Source: an uncultured beta proteobacterium
GTDB taxonomy: Bacteria > Pseudomonadota > Gammaproteobacteria > Burkholderiales > Burkholderiaceae_C
Assembly (NCBI GenBank): GCA_903832285.1
Contig: CAILAY010000189.1
Location: forward strand, 1 to 64,000
Length of the DNA stretch: 64,000 nt
Direction of reading: 5' to 3'
This document shows positions 24,169 through 32,139 of this stretch, piece after piece. The position numbers and the translations under genes are program-made. How positions within the stretch are numbered: the first letter of the stretch is position 1; each line of letters begins with the position of its first letter. The notes beneath the pieces are model-generated. The model saw only the letters and a list, made by a program, of their open reading frames with translations. It had not been told where the DNA came from and made no database searches.

Positions 24169-25608
24169 ATGGATACCCTGATTGAATCCCTGCGCCACAT
24201 CGTCGGCAACCATCACGTCCTGACCCAAGGCGACTTGAGCGCCTACCAAAACGACTGGCGCAAACGCTCCCAGGGACGAGCCCGGGCGGTGGTGCGTCCA
24301 GGGAGCACGCAGGAGGTGGCTGAAGTGGTCAGGGCCTGTGCAGCAGCACACGTGAGCATCGTTCCGCAGGGCGGCAACACCGGCCTGGTGGTGGGTTCCA
24401 CGCCCGATACCTCGGGCACGCAGATCGTGCTCAATCTGCAGCGCATGCACGTCGTGCGCGAAATCGATCAGGCCAACCTGAGTCTCACTGTGGAAGCGGG
24501 TTGCATTCTGCAAAACGTGCAGCAGGCCGCGTCGGATGCCGGACTGCTGTTCCCCTTGAGTCTGGCGGCCGAGGGCAGTTGCAGCATCGGCGGGATCCTG
24601 GCGACGAATGCGGGCGGCACCCAGGTCGTGCGCTACGGCAATGCGCGCGACCTGTGCCTGGGCCTGGAAGTGGTGACAGCTCAGGGCGACATCTGGCACG
24701 GCCTGAGCGGCCTGCGCAAGGACAACACCGGCTACGATTTGCGCAACCTGTTGATCGGCAGCGAGGGCACGCTGGCAATCATCACCGCGGCAACACTCAA
24801 ACTTTTTCCCGCGCCCGCTGCCCGGCTCACCGCTTGGGCCGCAGTGCCGACACTGGACGCCGCGGTGCAGTTATTGTCTCTGGCACATCAGCATCTCGGC
24901 GCCAGCCTTACCGGGTTCGAAGTGATGGGCCGGTTTGCGCTGAGTCTGGTGGCGCGGCATTTCCCACAGAAACGCGTGCCATTCATGACCCCACCCGGCG
25001 CGGCGCCCGCCTGGGCTGTGCTGCTTGAAAGCTCGGACAACGAGTCTGAGGGCCACGCCCGCATGCAACTGGAGCACCTGCTGGAGATGGCATCCGGGCA
25101 ACAAGTCGTACGCGACGCCGTGGTGGCTGAAAGCCTGGCGCAAGCACGCGCGCTGTGGCACATCCGCGAAAGCATCCCGCTGGCACAGCCGCTGGAAGGG
25201 CTCAACATCAAGCACGATATTGCGCTCCCGGTGTCGAACATCCCGCGCTTCGTAAAGGCCACAGATGCGTTGCTGGAACAACGCATTCCGGGTGTACGTC
25301 TGGTGAACTTCGGGCATCTGGGAGATGGCAATCTGCACTACAACGTGCAAGCCCCGCAGGGAATGGACGCGGCGGCGTTCCTGCATGAGCACGAGGAGGA
25401 AGTGAACGACCTCGTGTTCTCGTCGGTGATGCAGTTCGGCGGTTCGATCTCGGCTGAGCACGGCATCGGCAGTCTCAAGGTCGGGCAACTGGAGCAGCGA
25501 AAGTCGCCCGTGGCGTTGGCCCTGATGCGCGTCATCAAGCAAGCGCTGGACCCGAAAAACATCATGAATCCGGGGCGCGTGCTGCGCAACCAATCGGATC
25601 GCCTGTAG
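24169..25608 (+). CDS. FAD-binding dehydrogenase, D-2-hydroxyglutarate / GlcD type
   Basis: A 479-residue flavoprotein. The N-terminal PCMH-type FAD domain holds PQGGNTGLVVG and the GSCSIGGILATNAGG loop; the C-terminal domain holds NFGHLGDGNLHYN (metal-binding His residues) and SAEHGIGSLK. This arrangement is shared by D-2-hydroxyglutarate dehydrogenase, D-lactate dehydrogenase and glycolate oxidase GlcD. Single-subunit size and no neighbouring glcEF favour the D-2-hydroxyglutarate or D-lactate activities. Electrons probably pass to an electron-transfer flavoprotein or quinone. Exact substrate is not settled by sequence. Confidence 0.88.
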   Translation: MDTLIESLRHIVGNHHVLTQGDLSAYQNDWRKRSQGRARAVVRPGSTQEVAEVVRACAAAHVSIVPQGGNTGLVVGSTPDTSGTQIVLNLQRMHVVREIDQANLSLTVEAGCILQNVQQAASDAGLLFPLSLAAEGSCSIGGILATNAGGTQVVRYGNARDLCLGLEVVTAQGDIWHGLSGLRKDNTGYDLRNLLIGSEGTLAIITAATLKLFPAPAARLTAWAAVPTLDAAVQLLSLAHQHLGASLTGFEVMGRFALSLVARHFPQKRVPFMTPPGAAPAWAVLLESSDNESEGHARMQLEHLLEMASGQQVVRDAVVAESLAQARALWHIRESIPLAQPLEGLNIKHDIALPVSNIPRFVKATDALLEQRIPGVRLVNFGHLGDGNLHYNVQAPQGMDAAAFLHEHEEEVNDLVFSSVMQFGGSISAEHGIGSLKVGQLEQRKSPVALALMRVIKQALDPKNIMNPGRVLRNQSDRL

Positions 25609-25623
25609 CTTCAGACAGACAAG

Positions 25624-25660
25624 GCGCAGTAATTTTGCGCACTTGGCATGCGCATATAAT
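25624..25660 (+). promoter_or_regulatory. ccdAB promoter with repeated GCGCA boxes
   Basis: TATAAT (25655-25660) is a perfect -10, 27 bases before the ccdA ATG. A poor -35, TTTTGC, lies 16 bases upstream. GCGCA/TGCGC boxes at 25624-25628, 25636-25641 and 25649-25654 overlap the promoter and form inverted repeats, a layout expected for autoregulation by the CcdA-CcdB complex. Confidence 0.55.
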
Positions 25661-25686
25661 TTGCACAACCCCACTCGGAGTGTGCC

Positions 25687-25962
25687 ATGCTGCAGACTGA
25701 AAGAGTCCCCAAGAAAGCCACCAATCTCTCACTCAGCGTGGCCACGCTGGACAAGGCGCGCGAGTTGGGAATGAACCTGTCGCAGACGGTGGACGCGCTG
25801 CTGGCCGAGGAGGTCAAGAGGCGCTACTGGGAAAAATGGCGGGATGAGAACCAGGAGGCGTTCGCCGCCTACAACGAACGTGTTGCAAAACACGGCCTGC
25901 CGTTGGCCAAGTACCGAACATTTGGCAAAAGCCTGGGCGATGGTCGCCGCGACCCGGTTTGA
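25687..25962 (+). CDS. ccdA: CcdA-family antitoxin
   Basis: A 91-residue protein. The N-terminal half (KKATNLSLSVATLDKAREL) is a ribbon-helix-helix DNA-binding domain; the C-terminal half, with KWRDENQEAFAAYNERVAKHG, is the CcdB-binding tail typical of CcdA. It is longer than F-plasmid CcdA (72 residues), with about a dozen residues after the usual end near LAKYRTF. GGAG lies six bases before the ATG. It precedes ccdB by three bases, and the antitoxin-first order supports a working module. Confidence 0.93.
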   Translation: MLQTERVPKKATNLSLSVATLDKARELGMNLSQTVDALLAEEVKRRYWEKWRDENQEAFAAYNERVAKHGLPLAKYRTFGKSLGDGRRDPV

Positions 25963-25965
25963 ATC

Positions 25966-26277
25966 ATGGCTCGATTTGACGTGTTCCAGAATCCCGACGC
26001 CGGTGAGCGCTCCGCTGTTCCCTTTTGGCTTGATGTGCAAAACACTTTCATCGAAGTAGCGACACGCGTCGTGGTTCCCCTGCACGCCGCCAATCGCTTT
26101 CACCCGCTGGTGCGCAACCTGAATCCGGTACTTGTGGTCGAAGGCAGGAATGTCGTCATGAACACCTCGGCACTGGGCGCCGTGCCCATCACCGATTTGC
26201 ATCGCCCCGTGGGCAACCTCAAAGAGCAGCAAGTTGACATCCAGGAAGCCCTTGATACCTTGTTGGGTGGCTATTGA
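25966..26277 (+). CDS. ccdB: CcdB-family toxin
   Basis: A 103-residue protein with CcdB landmarks [24 protein letters not shown] and TRVVVPL. CcdB of plasmid F poisons DNA gyrase through its last three residues, Trp-Gly-Ile. Here the chain ends LLGGY, so those residues are not conserved although the length matches; many chromosomal homologues also vary here. Activity against gyrase is therefore uncertain. The stop codon is followed after one base by the thyA ATG, so transcription continues into thyA. Confidence 0.92.
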   Translation: MARFDVFQNPDAGERSAVPFWLDVQNTFIEVATRVVVPLHAANRFHPLVRNLNPVLVVEGRNVVMNTSALGAVPITDLHRPVGNLKEQQVDIQEALDTLLGGY

Positions 26278-26278
26278 T

Positions 26279-27109
26279 ATGACAGCACAAACCATCCGCT
26301 CACAATTCGAAGACTTCATGCGCCACGTGGATGCGAATGGCGTGTTCAAGGCCGACCGCACCGGCACCGGCACGAAGAGCGTGTTCGGCTACCAGATGCG
26401 CTTTGATCTAAACGAAGGCTTTCCTCTGGTCACCACCAAGAAGGTGCACTTGCGCTCCATCATCCAGGAGCTGCTGTGGTTCTTGACCGGCAGCAGCAAC
26501 AACAATTGGCTCAAGGAACGCGGCGTCAGCATATGGGACGAATGGGCGCGTGCGGACGGCGACCTGGGGCCGGTGTACGGCGTCCAGTGGCGCAGCTGGC
26601 CCACACCCGACGGTGGCCATATCGACCAGATCGCGCAGGTCATGCAAACGCTCAAGGACAATCCGGATTCACGCCGCATCATCGTGAGCGCATGGAACGT
26701 GGCCGATTTGGACCGGATGGCACTCATGCCTTGCCACGCCTTCTTCCAGTTCTATGTGGCGCCAGCCACTGACACGCACCGCGCACGGCTCTCGTGCCAG
26801 CTCTACCAGCGCAGCGCAGACATCTTTCTAGGCGTGCCATTCAATATCGCCAGTTACGCCTTGCTCACCCACATGGTGGCGCAGCAATGCGACCTGGACG
26901 TGGGCGACTTCATCTGGACCGGCGGCGACTGCCACATCTACAGCAACCACCAGGAACAGGTGACGCTGCAGTTGAGCCGCGCACCGTTGCCCTATCCAAA
27001 GCTGCACATCAAGCGCCATCCCGCGTCCATTTTTGACTACGCGTTCGAAGACTTCGAGATGCTGGACTACCAGTGTCATCCCGCCATCAAAGCGCCGGTC
27101 GCAATCTGA
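26279..27109 (+). CDS. thyA: Thymidylate synthase
   Basis: A 276-residue enzyme with the catalytic Cys in [10 protein letters not shown] (Cys152), the dUMP phosphate-binding RRIIVSAWN and the [20 protein letters not shown] segment. It methylates dUMP to dTMP using methylene-tetrahydrofolate. The start at 26279 lies one base after ccdB; a start further upstream would overlap ccdB. folA follows 12 bases later and regenerates tetrahydrofolate from the dihydrofolate ThyA makes. Confidence 0.97.
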   Translation: MTAQTIRSQFEDFMRHVDANGVFKADRTGTGTKSVFGYQMRFDLNEGFPLVTTKKVHLRSIIQELLWFLTGSSNNNWLKERGVSIWDEWARADGDLGPVYGVQWRSWPTPDGGHIDQIAQVMQTLKDNPDSRRIIVSAWNVADLDRMALMPCHAFFQFYVAPATDTHRARLSCQLYQRSADIFLGVPFNIASYALLTHMVAQQCDLDVGDFIWTGGDCHIYSNHQEQVTLQLSRAPLPYPKLHIKRHPASIFDYAFEDFEMLDYQCHPAIKAPVAI

Positions 27110-27121
27110 TCGAATTCACTC

Positions 27122-27613
27122 ATGCCGCTGCATCTGATTTATGCGCGCGCCGCCAACGGCGTGATCGGAAGGAACAATACGATACCCTGGCGCCTGCCGG
27201 AAGATATGGCGCATTTCAAACGCACCACCCTGGGCTGCCCGGTGATCATGGGACGCAAAACCTGGGACTCCTTGCCGGAGCGCTTTCGACCTTTGCCGGG
27301 CCGCCTGAACGTGGTGCTGACACGCCAGGCCGAATGGAGCGCGCCCGGTGCGCTGTACGCAGGCTCGCTGGACAACGCAATGGCGCTGTGCCAAGCCAAC
27401 GCCGACATATGGGTCATAGGCGGGGCACAACTTTATGCCCAGGCTTTGCCGTTGGCGCAAACGGCCGTCGTCACTGAAATCGACGCCGACTTCGCCGGCG
27501 ACGCATATGCGCCACAATTCGGGCCGCAGTGGAAGGAAACGGCGCGCGAACGCAAGGTATCGAGCAACGGAATGTCCTTCAGCTTTGTCACTTATACCCA
27601 ATCAGGAGTTTGA
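27122..27613 (+). CDS. folA: Dihydrofolate reductase
   Basis: A 163-residue chromosomal-type DHFR. ARAANGVIGRNNTIPWRLPEDM holds the active-site loop with Trp and the catalytic acid; GRKTWDSLPERFRPLPGR and IGGAQLYAQAL bind NADPH. It reduces dihydrofolate to tetrahydrofolate and is the trimethoprim target. It pairs with thyA in a thyA-folA unit, and the DUF4337 gene follows one base after its stop. Confidence 0.96.
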   Translation: MPLHLIYARAANGVIGRNNTIPWRLPEDMAHFKRTTLGCPVIMGRKTWDSLPERFRPLPGRLNVVLTRQAEWSAPGALYAGSLDNAMALCQANADIWVIGGAQLYAQALPLAQTAVVTEIDADFAGDAYAPQFGPQWKETARERKVSSNGMSFSFVTYTQSGV

Positions 27614-27614
27614 T

Positions 27615-28193
27615 ATGTCAGAACACGGTTTTCACGTTCACGGCCCGCACGACCACGCCCTTGAGCACGCCGCCGAAGGCGGTCATGACGACAAGTTCAC
27701 GAACCAGATCGCCATGATCACGGCCATCATCGCCACCGTGGGTGCGATGTTTTCCTACATGGGCGGCGCCACCCAGGCCAATGCAGGTTTGTACAAGAAC
27801 AATGCCGCAATCAAGAAGACCGAGGCATCGGATCAGTGGAATTTCTACCAGGCCAAGAGCACCAAACAGGCACTGGCGGAACTCGCCCGTGACTTGGCGC
27901 CGGAAGACAAGAAAGCCGCTTACCAGGCGAAGGTAGATCGTTACGACAAGGAAAAAGCCGACATCAAGATGGGCGCCGAAAAACTGGAGGCCACCGCCAC
28001 CCAGTGGGACCAGCAAAGCGACGAGCAAATGCACCAGCACCACCGCTGGGCGCAATCCACCACCGTTTTACAGATCGCGATCGCGTTGGCTGCGATTGCC
28101 CTGCTGACACGCAAGAAATGGCTGGAGTACGGCATGTTTGGGGTCGCTGGCGTCGGCATTGTGATTGGCATTCTGGCCGTGCTGCACATCTGA
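27615..28193 (+). CDS. DUF4337 membrane protein with His-rich N-terminus
   Basis: A 192-residue protein. Residues 1-25 contain seven histidines (HGFHVHGPHDHALEH and one more). A hydrophobic segment follows (about 32-52), then a charged coiled-coil-like region (65-145), then two close helices (about 150-165 and 172-190). This matches the DUF4337 family, whose function is unknown. AGGAG lies six bases before the ATG at 27615, which fixes the start; the frame stays open far upstream inside folA. It probably shares the folA transcript. Confidence 0.85.
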   Translation: MSEHGFHVHGPHDHALEHAAEGGHDDKFTNQIAMITAIIATVGAMFSYMGGATQANAGLYKNNAAIKKTEASDQWNFYQAKSTKQALAELARDLAPEDKKAAYQAKVDRYDKEKADIKMGAEKLEATATQWDQQSDEQMHQHHRWAQSTTVLQIAIALAAIALLTRKKWLEYGMFGVAGVGIVIGILAVLHI

Positions 28194-28206
28194 GGCAGAG
28201 CGCTAG

Positions 28207-29826
28207 ATGGCAGTTGAAACGCACGCGGTGGCGTCAGCTACTCAAGACATGACCGCGCTGAAACCGGCGGTGGATTCGCCGTGGCAAGACCGCCGTGTGG
28301 TCGCTGTCCTGATCTTCCTCTGGCTCGCCGCCACCGCCTGGCTGCGCCCCCTGGCGCTGCCAGACGAGGGCCGCTACGTGGGTGTGGCCTGGGAGATGAT
28401 GCGCTCGGGTGACTGGCTCACACCCACACTGGATGGACTGCCCTTCTTTCACAAGCCGCCACTGTTCTACTGGATCACTGGTGCTTCCATGTCGGTGTTC
28501 GGGCTGAACGAATGGGCGGCCCGTGCCGCGCCACTTTTCGGCGCCTGGCTTGGCAGTTTCGCCCTGTATCTGTTCGTGCAGCGGTGGTCGGGCAAGCGCG
28601 CCGCCGGTCTGACCACCTTGGCACTGGTGGTGCAGCCCTTGCTCTACCTTGGTGGCCAATACGCAAACCTGGACATGCTGGTGGCTGGCTGCATCACCGC
28701 CACCATCCTGTTGCTGGCACAGGTCGTGCTCAGTCTGGAGCATGGCGTGGCCTTTCGCCGCGCACTTCTGGCCGCCTACGCCATGGCGGCCCTGGGCGTG
28801 CTGGCCAAAGGCTTGATTGGCGCGGTGATTCCAGCCGTGGTTCTGCTGGTGTGGTTGGCACTGTTGCGGCGCTGGCGCATCATGCTGACCCTGCTGTCGG
28901 TACCGGGCGCAATGGTTTTTCTGTTGATTACGGCACCGTGGTTCATCGCCATGCAATTGCGTTTCCCCGATTTTCTGGACTACTTCTTCGTAGTTCAGCA
29001 TTTCAAACGCTTTGCCGCCAGTGGCTTCAATAACGTGCAGCCTTTTTGGTTCTACCCGGCGGTGCTGATGCTGGCCAGCCTGCCTTGGCTAGCCGGGTTT
29101 TATCACCAGGTTCGAGCCGGCCGTAGCGCGGTGATGGATCCCACACGCTTGCTCATGTGGGTCTGGCTGGCCGTGGTGGTGGTGTTCTTTTCGCTGCCAA
29201 AATCCAAACTCGTGGGTTATGTGCTACCGGCCGTGCCGCCGCTGGTTTTCCTGCTGGTCGACGGCTTTTTGCGCGCGGGCGGCTCCGGCAAGATACCCAG
29301 GGTGAGCCTTGCCGCAAGCGTCGCCATCAGTCTCGCAGTTGTGCTCTGGTTCACGGTGCGTCCTCCCGAGTCGTCACGTCAACTGGCCGGTATTTTCGTG
29401 GCACAACGTCAGTTGAGCGAACCGCTGTTCATGCTCAACGACTACCTTTATGACGTTCCCTTCTACGCCAGAACGAGCGCAAGGGTCGCGATTGTCAACG
29501 ACTGGGACAACCCCGAAATGCTCAAACATGACGACGGCCACAAGGAACTGATCGACGCCGGGAGATTTGCTCCGGCTACGGCGGCCACCACCTTGATCGG
29601 CCCGGCGGCGCTGACGGCAGCGCTTTGCCAGGCCCCTGTCAGTTGGATCATGGGTCGTCCCGGCATGACCAACAACTATCCGTTCCTTGCGCAGGCGCAA
29701 GTCATCTTTACGGGCTACGGCAGGACCCTGTGGAGGCTTGAACAGGCGCTGCCAGCCTCGGGCGAAGCGCTGCATTGCGACATCCCGATATCGATTCGGA
29801 CCCGCCCGAACAGCGCAACGCCGTAG
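28207..29826 (+). CDS. GT39/ArnT-like membrane glycosyltransferase
   Basis: A 539-residue polytopic protein with about twelve hydrophobic segments. After the first helix comes LPDEGRYVGVAWEMMRSGDW, the acidic DE motif of lipid-linked sugar transferases (PMT/ArnT superfamily); FFHKPPLFYW is also characteristic. Such enzymes move a sugar from a polyprenyl phosphate to lipid A, protein or other acceptors on the periplasmic side. ArnT adds aminoarabinose, but no arn genes are adjacent, so donor and acceptor are unknown. The start at 28207 has GAGG 12 bases upstream; a second ATG at 28249 is possible. Confidence 0.85.
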   Translation: MAVETHAVASATQDMTALKPAVDSPWQDRRVVAVLIFLWLAATAWLRPLALPDEGRYVGVAWEMMRSGDWLTPTLDGLPFFHKPPLFYWITGASMSVFGLNEWAARAAPLFGAWLGSFALYLFVQRWSGKRAAGLTTLALVVQPLLYLGGQYANLDMLVAGCITATILLLAQVVLSLEHGVAFRRALLAAYAMAALGVLAKGLIGAVIPAVVLLVWLALLRRWRIMLTLLSVPGAMVFLLITAPWFIAMQLRFPDFLDYFFVVQHFKRFAASGFNNVQPFWFYPAVLMLASLPWLAGFYHQVRAGRSAVMDPTRLLMWVWLAVVVVFFSLPKSKLVGYVLPAVPPLVFLLVDGFLRAGGSGKIPRVSLAASVAISLAVVLWFTVRPPESSRQLAGIFVAQRQLSEPLFMLNDYLYDVPFYARTSARVAIVNDWDNPEMLKHDDGHKELIDAGRFAPATAATTLIGPAALTAALCQAPVSWIMGRPGMTNNYPFLAQAQVIFTGYGRTLWRLEQALPASGEALHCDIPISIRTRPNSATP

Positions 29827-29835
29827 CGAGCTTTG

Positions 29836-30555
29836 TCAGAGCGACGTTTGGGGGTTCACAATGCGGCGCAAGGCTTCGGTGTCGACGATGCGCACGTGCC
29901 GTTGCTTGACCTCGACCGTGCCGTCTTCCACAAACTTGGAAAAGGTGCGGCTCACGGTCTCCAGTTTCAGACCCAGATAGCTGCCGATTTCCTCGCGCGT
30001 CATGCGCAGGATCAGTTCCGACTGGGAAAATCCCCGCGCATGCAGCCGCTGCACCAAATTCAGCAAGAAGGCCGCAAGCCGCTCTTCAGCGCGCATGCTT
30101 CCCAGCAGCAGCATCACACCGTGCTCACGCACGATTTCCCGGCTCATGATCTTGTGCATGTGGCGCTGCAGGGCATTCACCTCGCGCGACAGGCTTTCGA
30201 TTTCGTCAAACGGCATGACACAGACTTCAGCGTCTTCCAGCGCAACGGCGTCGCAGGTGTGCTGATCATTGACGATGCCGTCCAGACCGATGACTTCACC
30301 CGCCATCTGAAAACCCGTGACCTGGTCGCGCCCGTCTTCGGAGGCGATGGAGGTCTTGAAGAAGCCGGTGCGAATGGCATACAGGGAAGTGAAGGTCTCG
30401 CCATTTCTGAACAGCGTCGCTCCCCGCTTCACCTTACGACGCACCGCCACCATCCGGTCAATCAGGTCAAGGTCTTGTGCATTGAGCCCGATCGGCATGC
30501 ACAGCTCGCGCAAATTGCAGTTGGAACAGGCGACCTTGATGGTTTGTGGGTTCAT
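29836..30555 (-). CDS. fnr: FNR-type oxygen-sensing transcription regulator
   Basis: A 239-residue Crp/Fnr protein. Four cysteines for an oxygen-labile [4Fe-4S] cluster are present: Cys10, Cys13 and Cys19 (CSNCNLRELC) and Cys112 (AEVCVMPF), spaced as in E. coli FNR. A cyclic-nucleotide-like beta-roll and dimer helix follow, then a helix-turn-helix with EIGSYLGLKLETVSRTFSKF; the E--SR pattern is that which reads TTGAT half-sites. It is divergent from hemN, with a perfect FNR site between. It probably activates genes for low-oxygen respiration and anaerobic haem synthesis. Confidence 0.95.
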   Translation of the reverse strand: MNPQTIKVACSNCNLRELCMPIGLNAQDLDLIDRMVAVRRKVKRGATLFRNGETFTSLYAIRTGFFKTSIASEDGRDQVTGFQMAGEVIGLDGIVNDQHTCDAVALEDAEVCVMPFDEIESLSREVNALQRHMHKIMSREIVREHGVMLLLGSMRAEERLAAFLLNLVQRLHARGFSQSELILRMTREEIGSYLGLKLETVSRTFSKFVEDGTVEVKQRHVRIVDTEALRRIVNPQTSL

Positions 30556-30675
30556 GCGTTAAGGTACCAGAAAGTGTCGCGTCCCAGCACGAAATCGGTC
30601 TGGTCGTTTTGCGATCATACCGACAGGCGGAAAAACCCGTGCCCATACACCCCTGATTGCAGCAATGGTAATGGA

Positions 30676-30689
30676 TTGATCCGGATCAA
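30676..30689. promoter_or_regulatory. FNR box upstream of hemN
   Basis: TTGATCCGGATCAA matches the FNR consensus TTGAT-N4-ATCAA at every defined base. Its centre is about 62 bases before the hemN ATG. For a class II activating position (-41.5) transcription would start near 30724, with a weak -10 (CACATT, 30712-30717). A better -10-like TAATAC (30695-30700) would put the site in a repressing position. Confidence 0.85.
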
Positions 30690-30744
30690 GGAAATAATAC
30701 AGCCTTCAAGGCACATTTGCACGTTACCCAACAGGAACCCGTTA

Positions 30745-32127
30745 ATGGACACCGTTTCGCCAGAGTTACTGCGCAAGTTTGATGTATCCGGGCCGCGCTA
30801 CACGTCTTACCCGACAGCCGACCGTTTTGTGGAGGCGTTCACTGCCGAGGACTACGTGCGCGCTCTGGAGCAGCGCCGCGACGGTGCCGCTGCCATGGCA
30901 TCGCCGCTATCGATTTACGTCCACGTCCCGTTTTGCGAATCGCTGTGCTACTACTGCGCATGCAACAAGATCATCACGAAGCACCACGAGCGAGCAGCAG
31001 AGTATCTGCGATACCTGAGCCGTGAAGTGGATCTGCATGTTGCTCACCTGGGCACAGGGCAGGTCGTGTCGCAACTTCACTTGGGCGGCGGCACACCGAC
31101 CTTCCTGAGCGACGCCGAATTACACGAATTGATGGCGCTGCTCAAGCGCAGTTTCACACTGGCACCGGGCGGCGAGTATTCGATCGAGGTGGACCCGCGC
31201 ACCGTGGATGCCAAACGCTTGGCCACACTCAAGGAGTTGGGCTTCAACCGCCTGAGCTTTGGCGTGCAGGACTTCGATCCGGAAGTGCAAAAGGCGGTGC
31301 ACCGGATCCAACCGGCAGAGCAGGTGTTCGGCCTCGTTGCATCGGCCCGCGCGCTGGGCTTCGATTCCATCAATGTCGACCTGATTTACGGCCTGCCCAA
31401 GCAAACCCCCGAGTCGTTCGACCGCACCCTGGAGCAGATTGCCGCCTTGCGTCCTGACCGGATCGCACTCTACGCCTACGCCCACTTGCCCGAGCGCTTC
31501 AAGCCACAGCGGCGGATCGTCACGGTCGAGTTGCCGGGCGCACCAGCCAAGGTGTCGATGCTTTCGCAGTCGCTCAACGCGTTCGAGAAAGCCGGTTACG
31601 TGTACATAGGCATGGACCACTTCGCCTTGCCCGATGACGCACTGGCAGTGGCCAAACGCCAGGGTCGTCTGCACCGCAACTTCCAGGGCTACAGCACGCA
31701 GCCGGACTGTGATTTGATCGCCTTGGGTGTGTCGTCCATCGGGCGCGTGGGTGCCACCTACAGCCAGAACGCCAAGACCCTGGACGATTACTACGATATT
31801 CTGAACCATGGCAATTTTCCGGTGGTGCGCGGCTTGGCGTTGACACGCGACGATCTGGTGCGCCGAGCCGTCATCATGGCCATCATGTGTCAGGGAAGTC
31901 TCCAATTCGAGACCATCGAATTGGCACATCTGCTGGATTTCAAGAAATACTTTGCGAACGAACTGGAAAATCTGAAGGCCCTGCAGGAGCAGGGTTTGGT
32001 GCAGGTGAGCGACCGTTCCATTCAGGTCACATCCATGGGCTGGTTCTTTGTGCGCGCTGTGGCCATGGTTTTCGACAGCCACCTGCAAACCGACCGCACG
32101 CGGGCGCGTTTTTCCAAGATCCTTTAG
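30745..32127 (+). CDS. hemN: Oxygen-independent coproporphyrinogen III oxidase
   Basis: A 460-residue radical-SAM enzyme. VPFCESLCYYCACNKI supplies the CxxxCxxC cluster ligands plus the extra cysteine typical of true HemN. GPRYTSYPTADRF at the N-terminus and LHLGGGTPTFL are also diagnostic; together they distinguish it from HemW. It decarboxylates coproporphyrinogen III without oxygen in haem synthesis. The ATG at 30745 has AGGA upstream and starts the conserved N-terminus; the frame is open for a long way upstream across the fnr gene, which is chance. An FNR box lies upstream. Confidence 0.96.
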   Translation: MDTVSPELLRKFDVSGPRYTSYPTADRFVEAFTAEDYVRALEQRRDGAAAMASPLSIYVHVPFCESLCYYCACNKIITKHHERAAEYLRYLSREVDLHVAHLGTGQVVSQLHLGGGTPTFLSDAELHELMALLKRSFTLAPGGEYSIEVDPRTVDAKRLATLKELGFNRLSFGVQDFDPEVQKAVHRIQPAEQVFGLVASARALGFDSINVDLIYGLPKQTPESFDRTLEQIAALRPDRIALYAYAHLPERFKPQRRIVTVELPGAPAKVSMLSQSLNAFEKAGYVYIGMDHFALPDDALAVAKRQGRLHRNFQGYSTQPDCDLIALGVSSIGRVGATYSQNAKTLDDYYDILNHGNFPVVRGLALTRDDLVRRAVIMAIMCQGSLQFETIELAHLLDFKKYFANELENLKALQEQGLVQVSDRSIQVTSMGWFFVRAVAMVFDSHLQTDRTRARFSKIL

Positions 32128-32139
32128 CACCCCGCCTCC

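Noticed and set aside
29833-30744. Apparent 304-codon N-terminal extension of hemN
   Set aside because: HemN conservation begins at 30745, where there is a ribosome-binding site; the upstream codons overlap fnr on the other strand and the FNR box.
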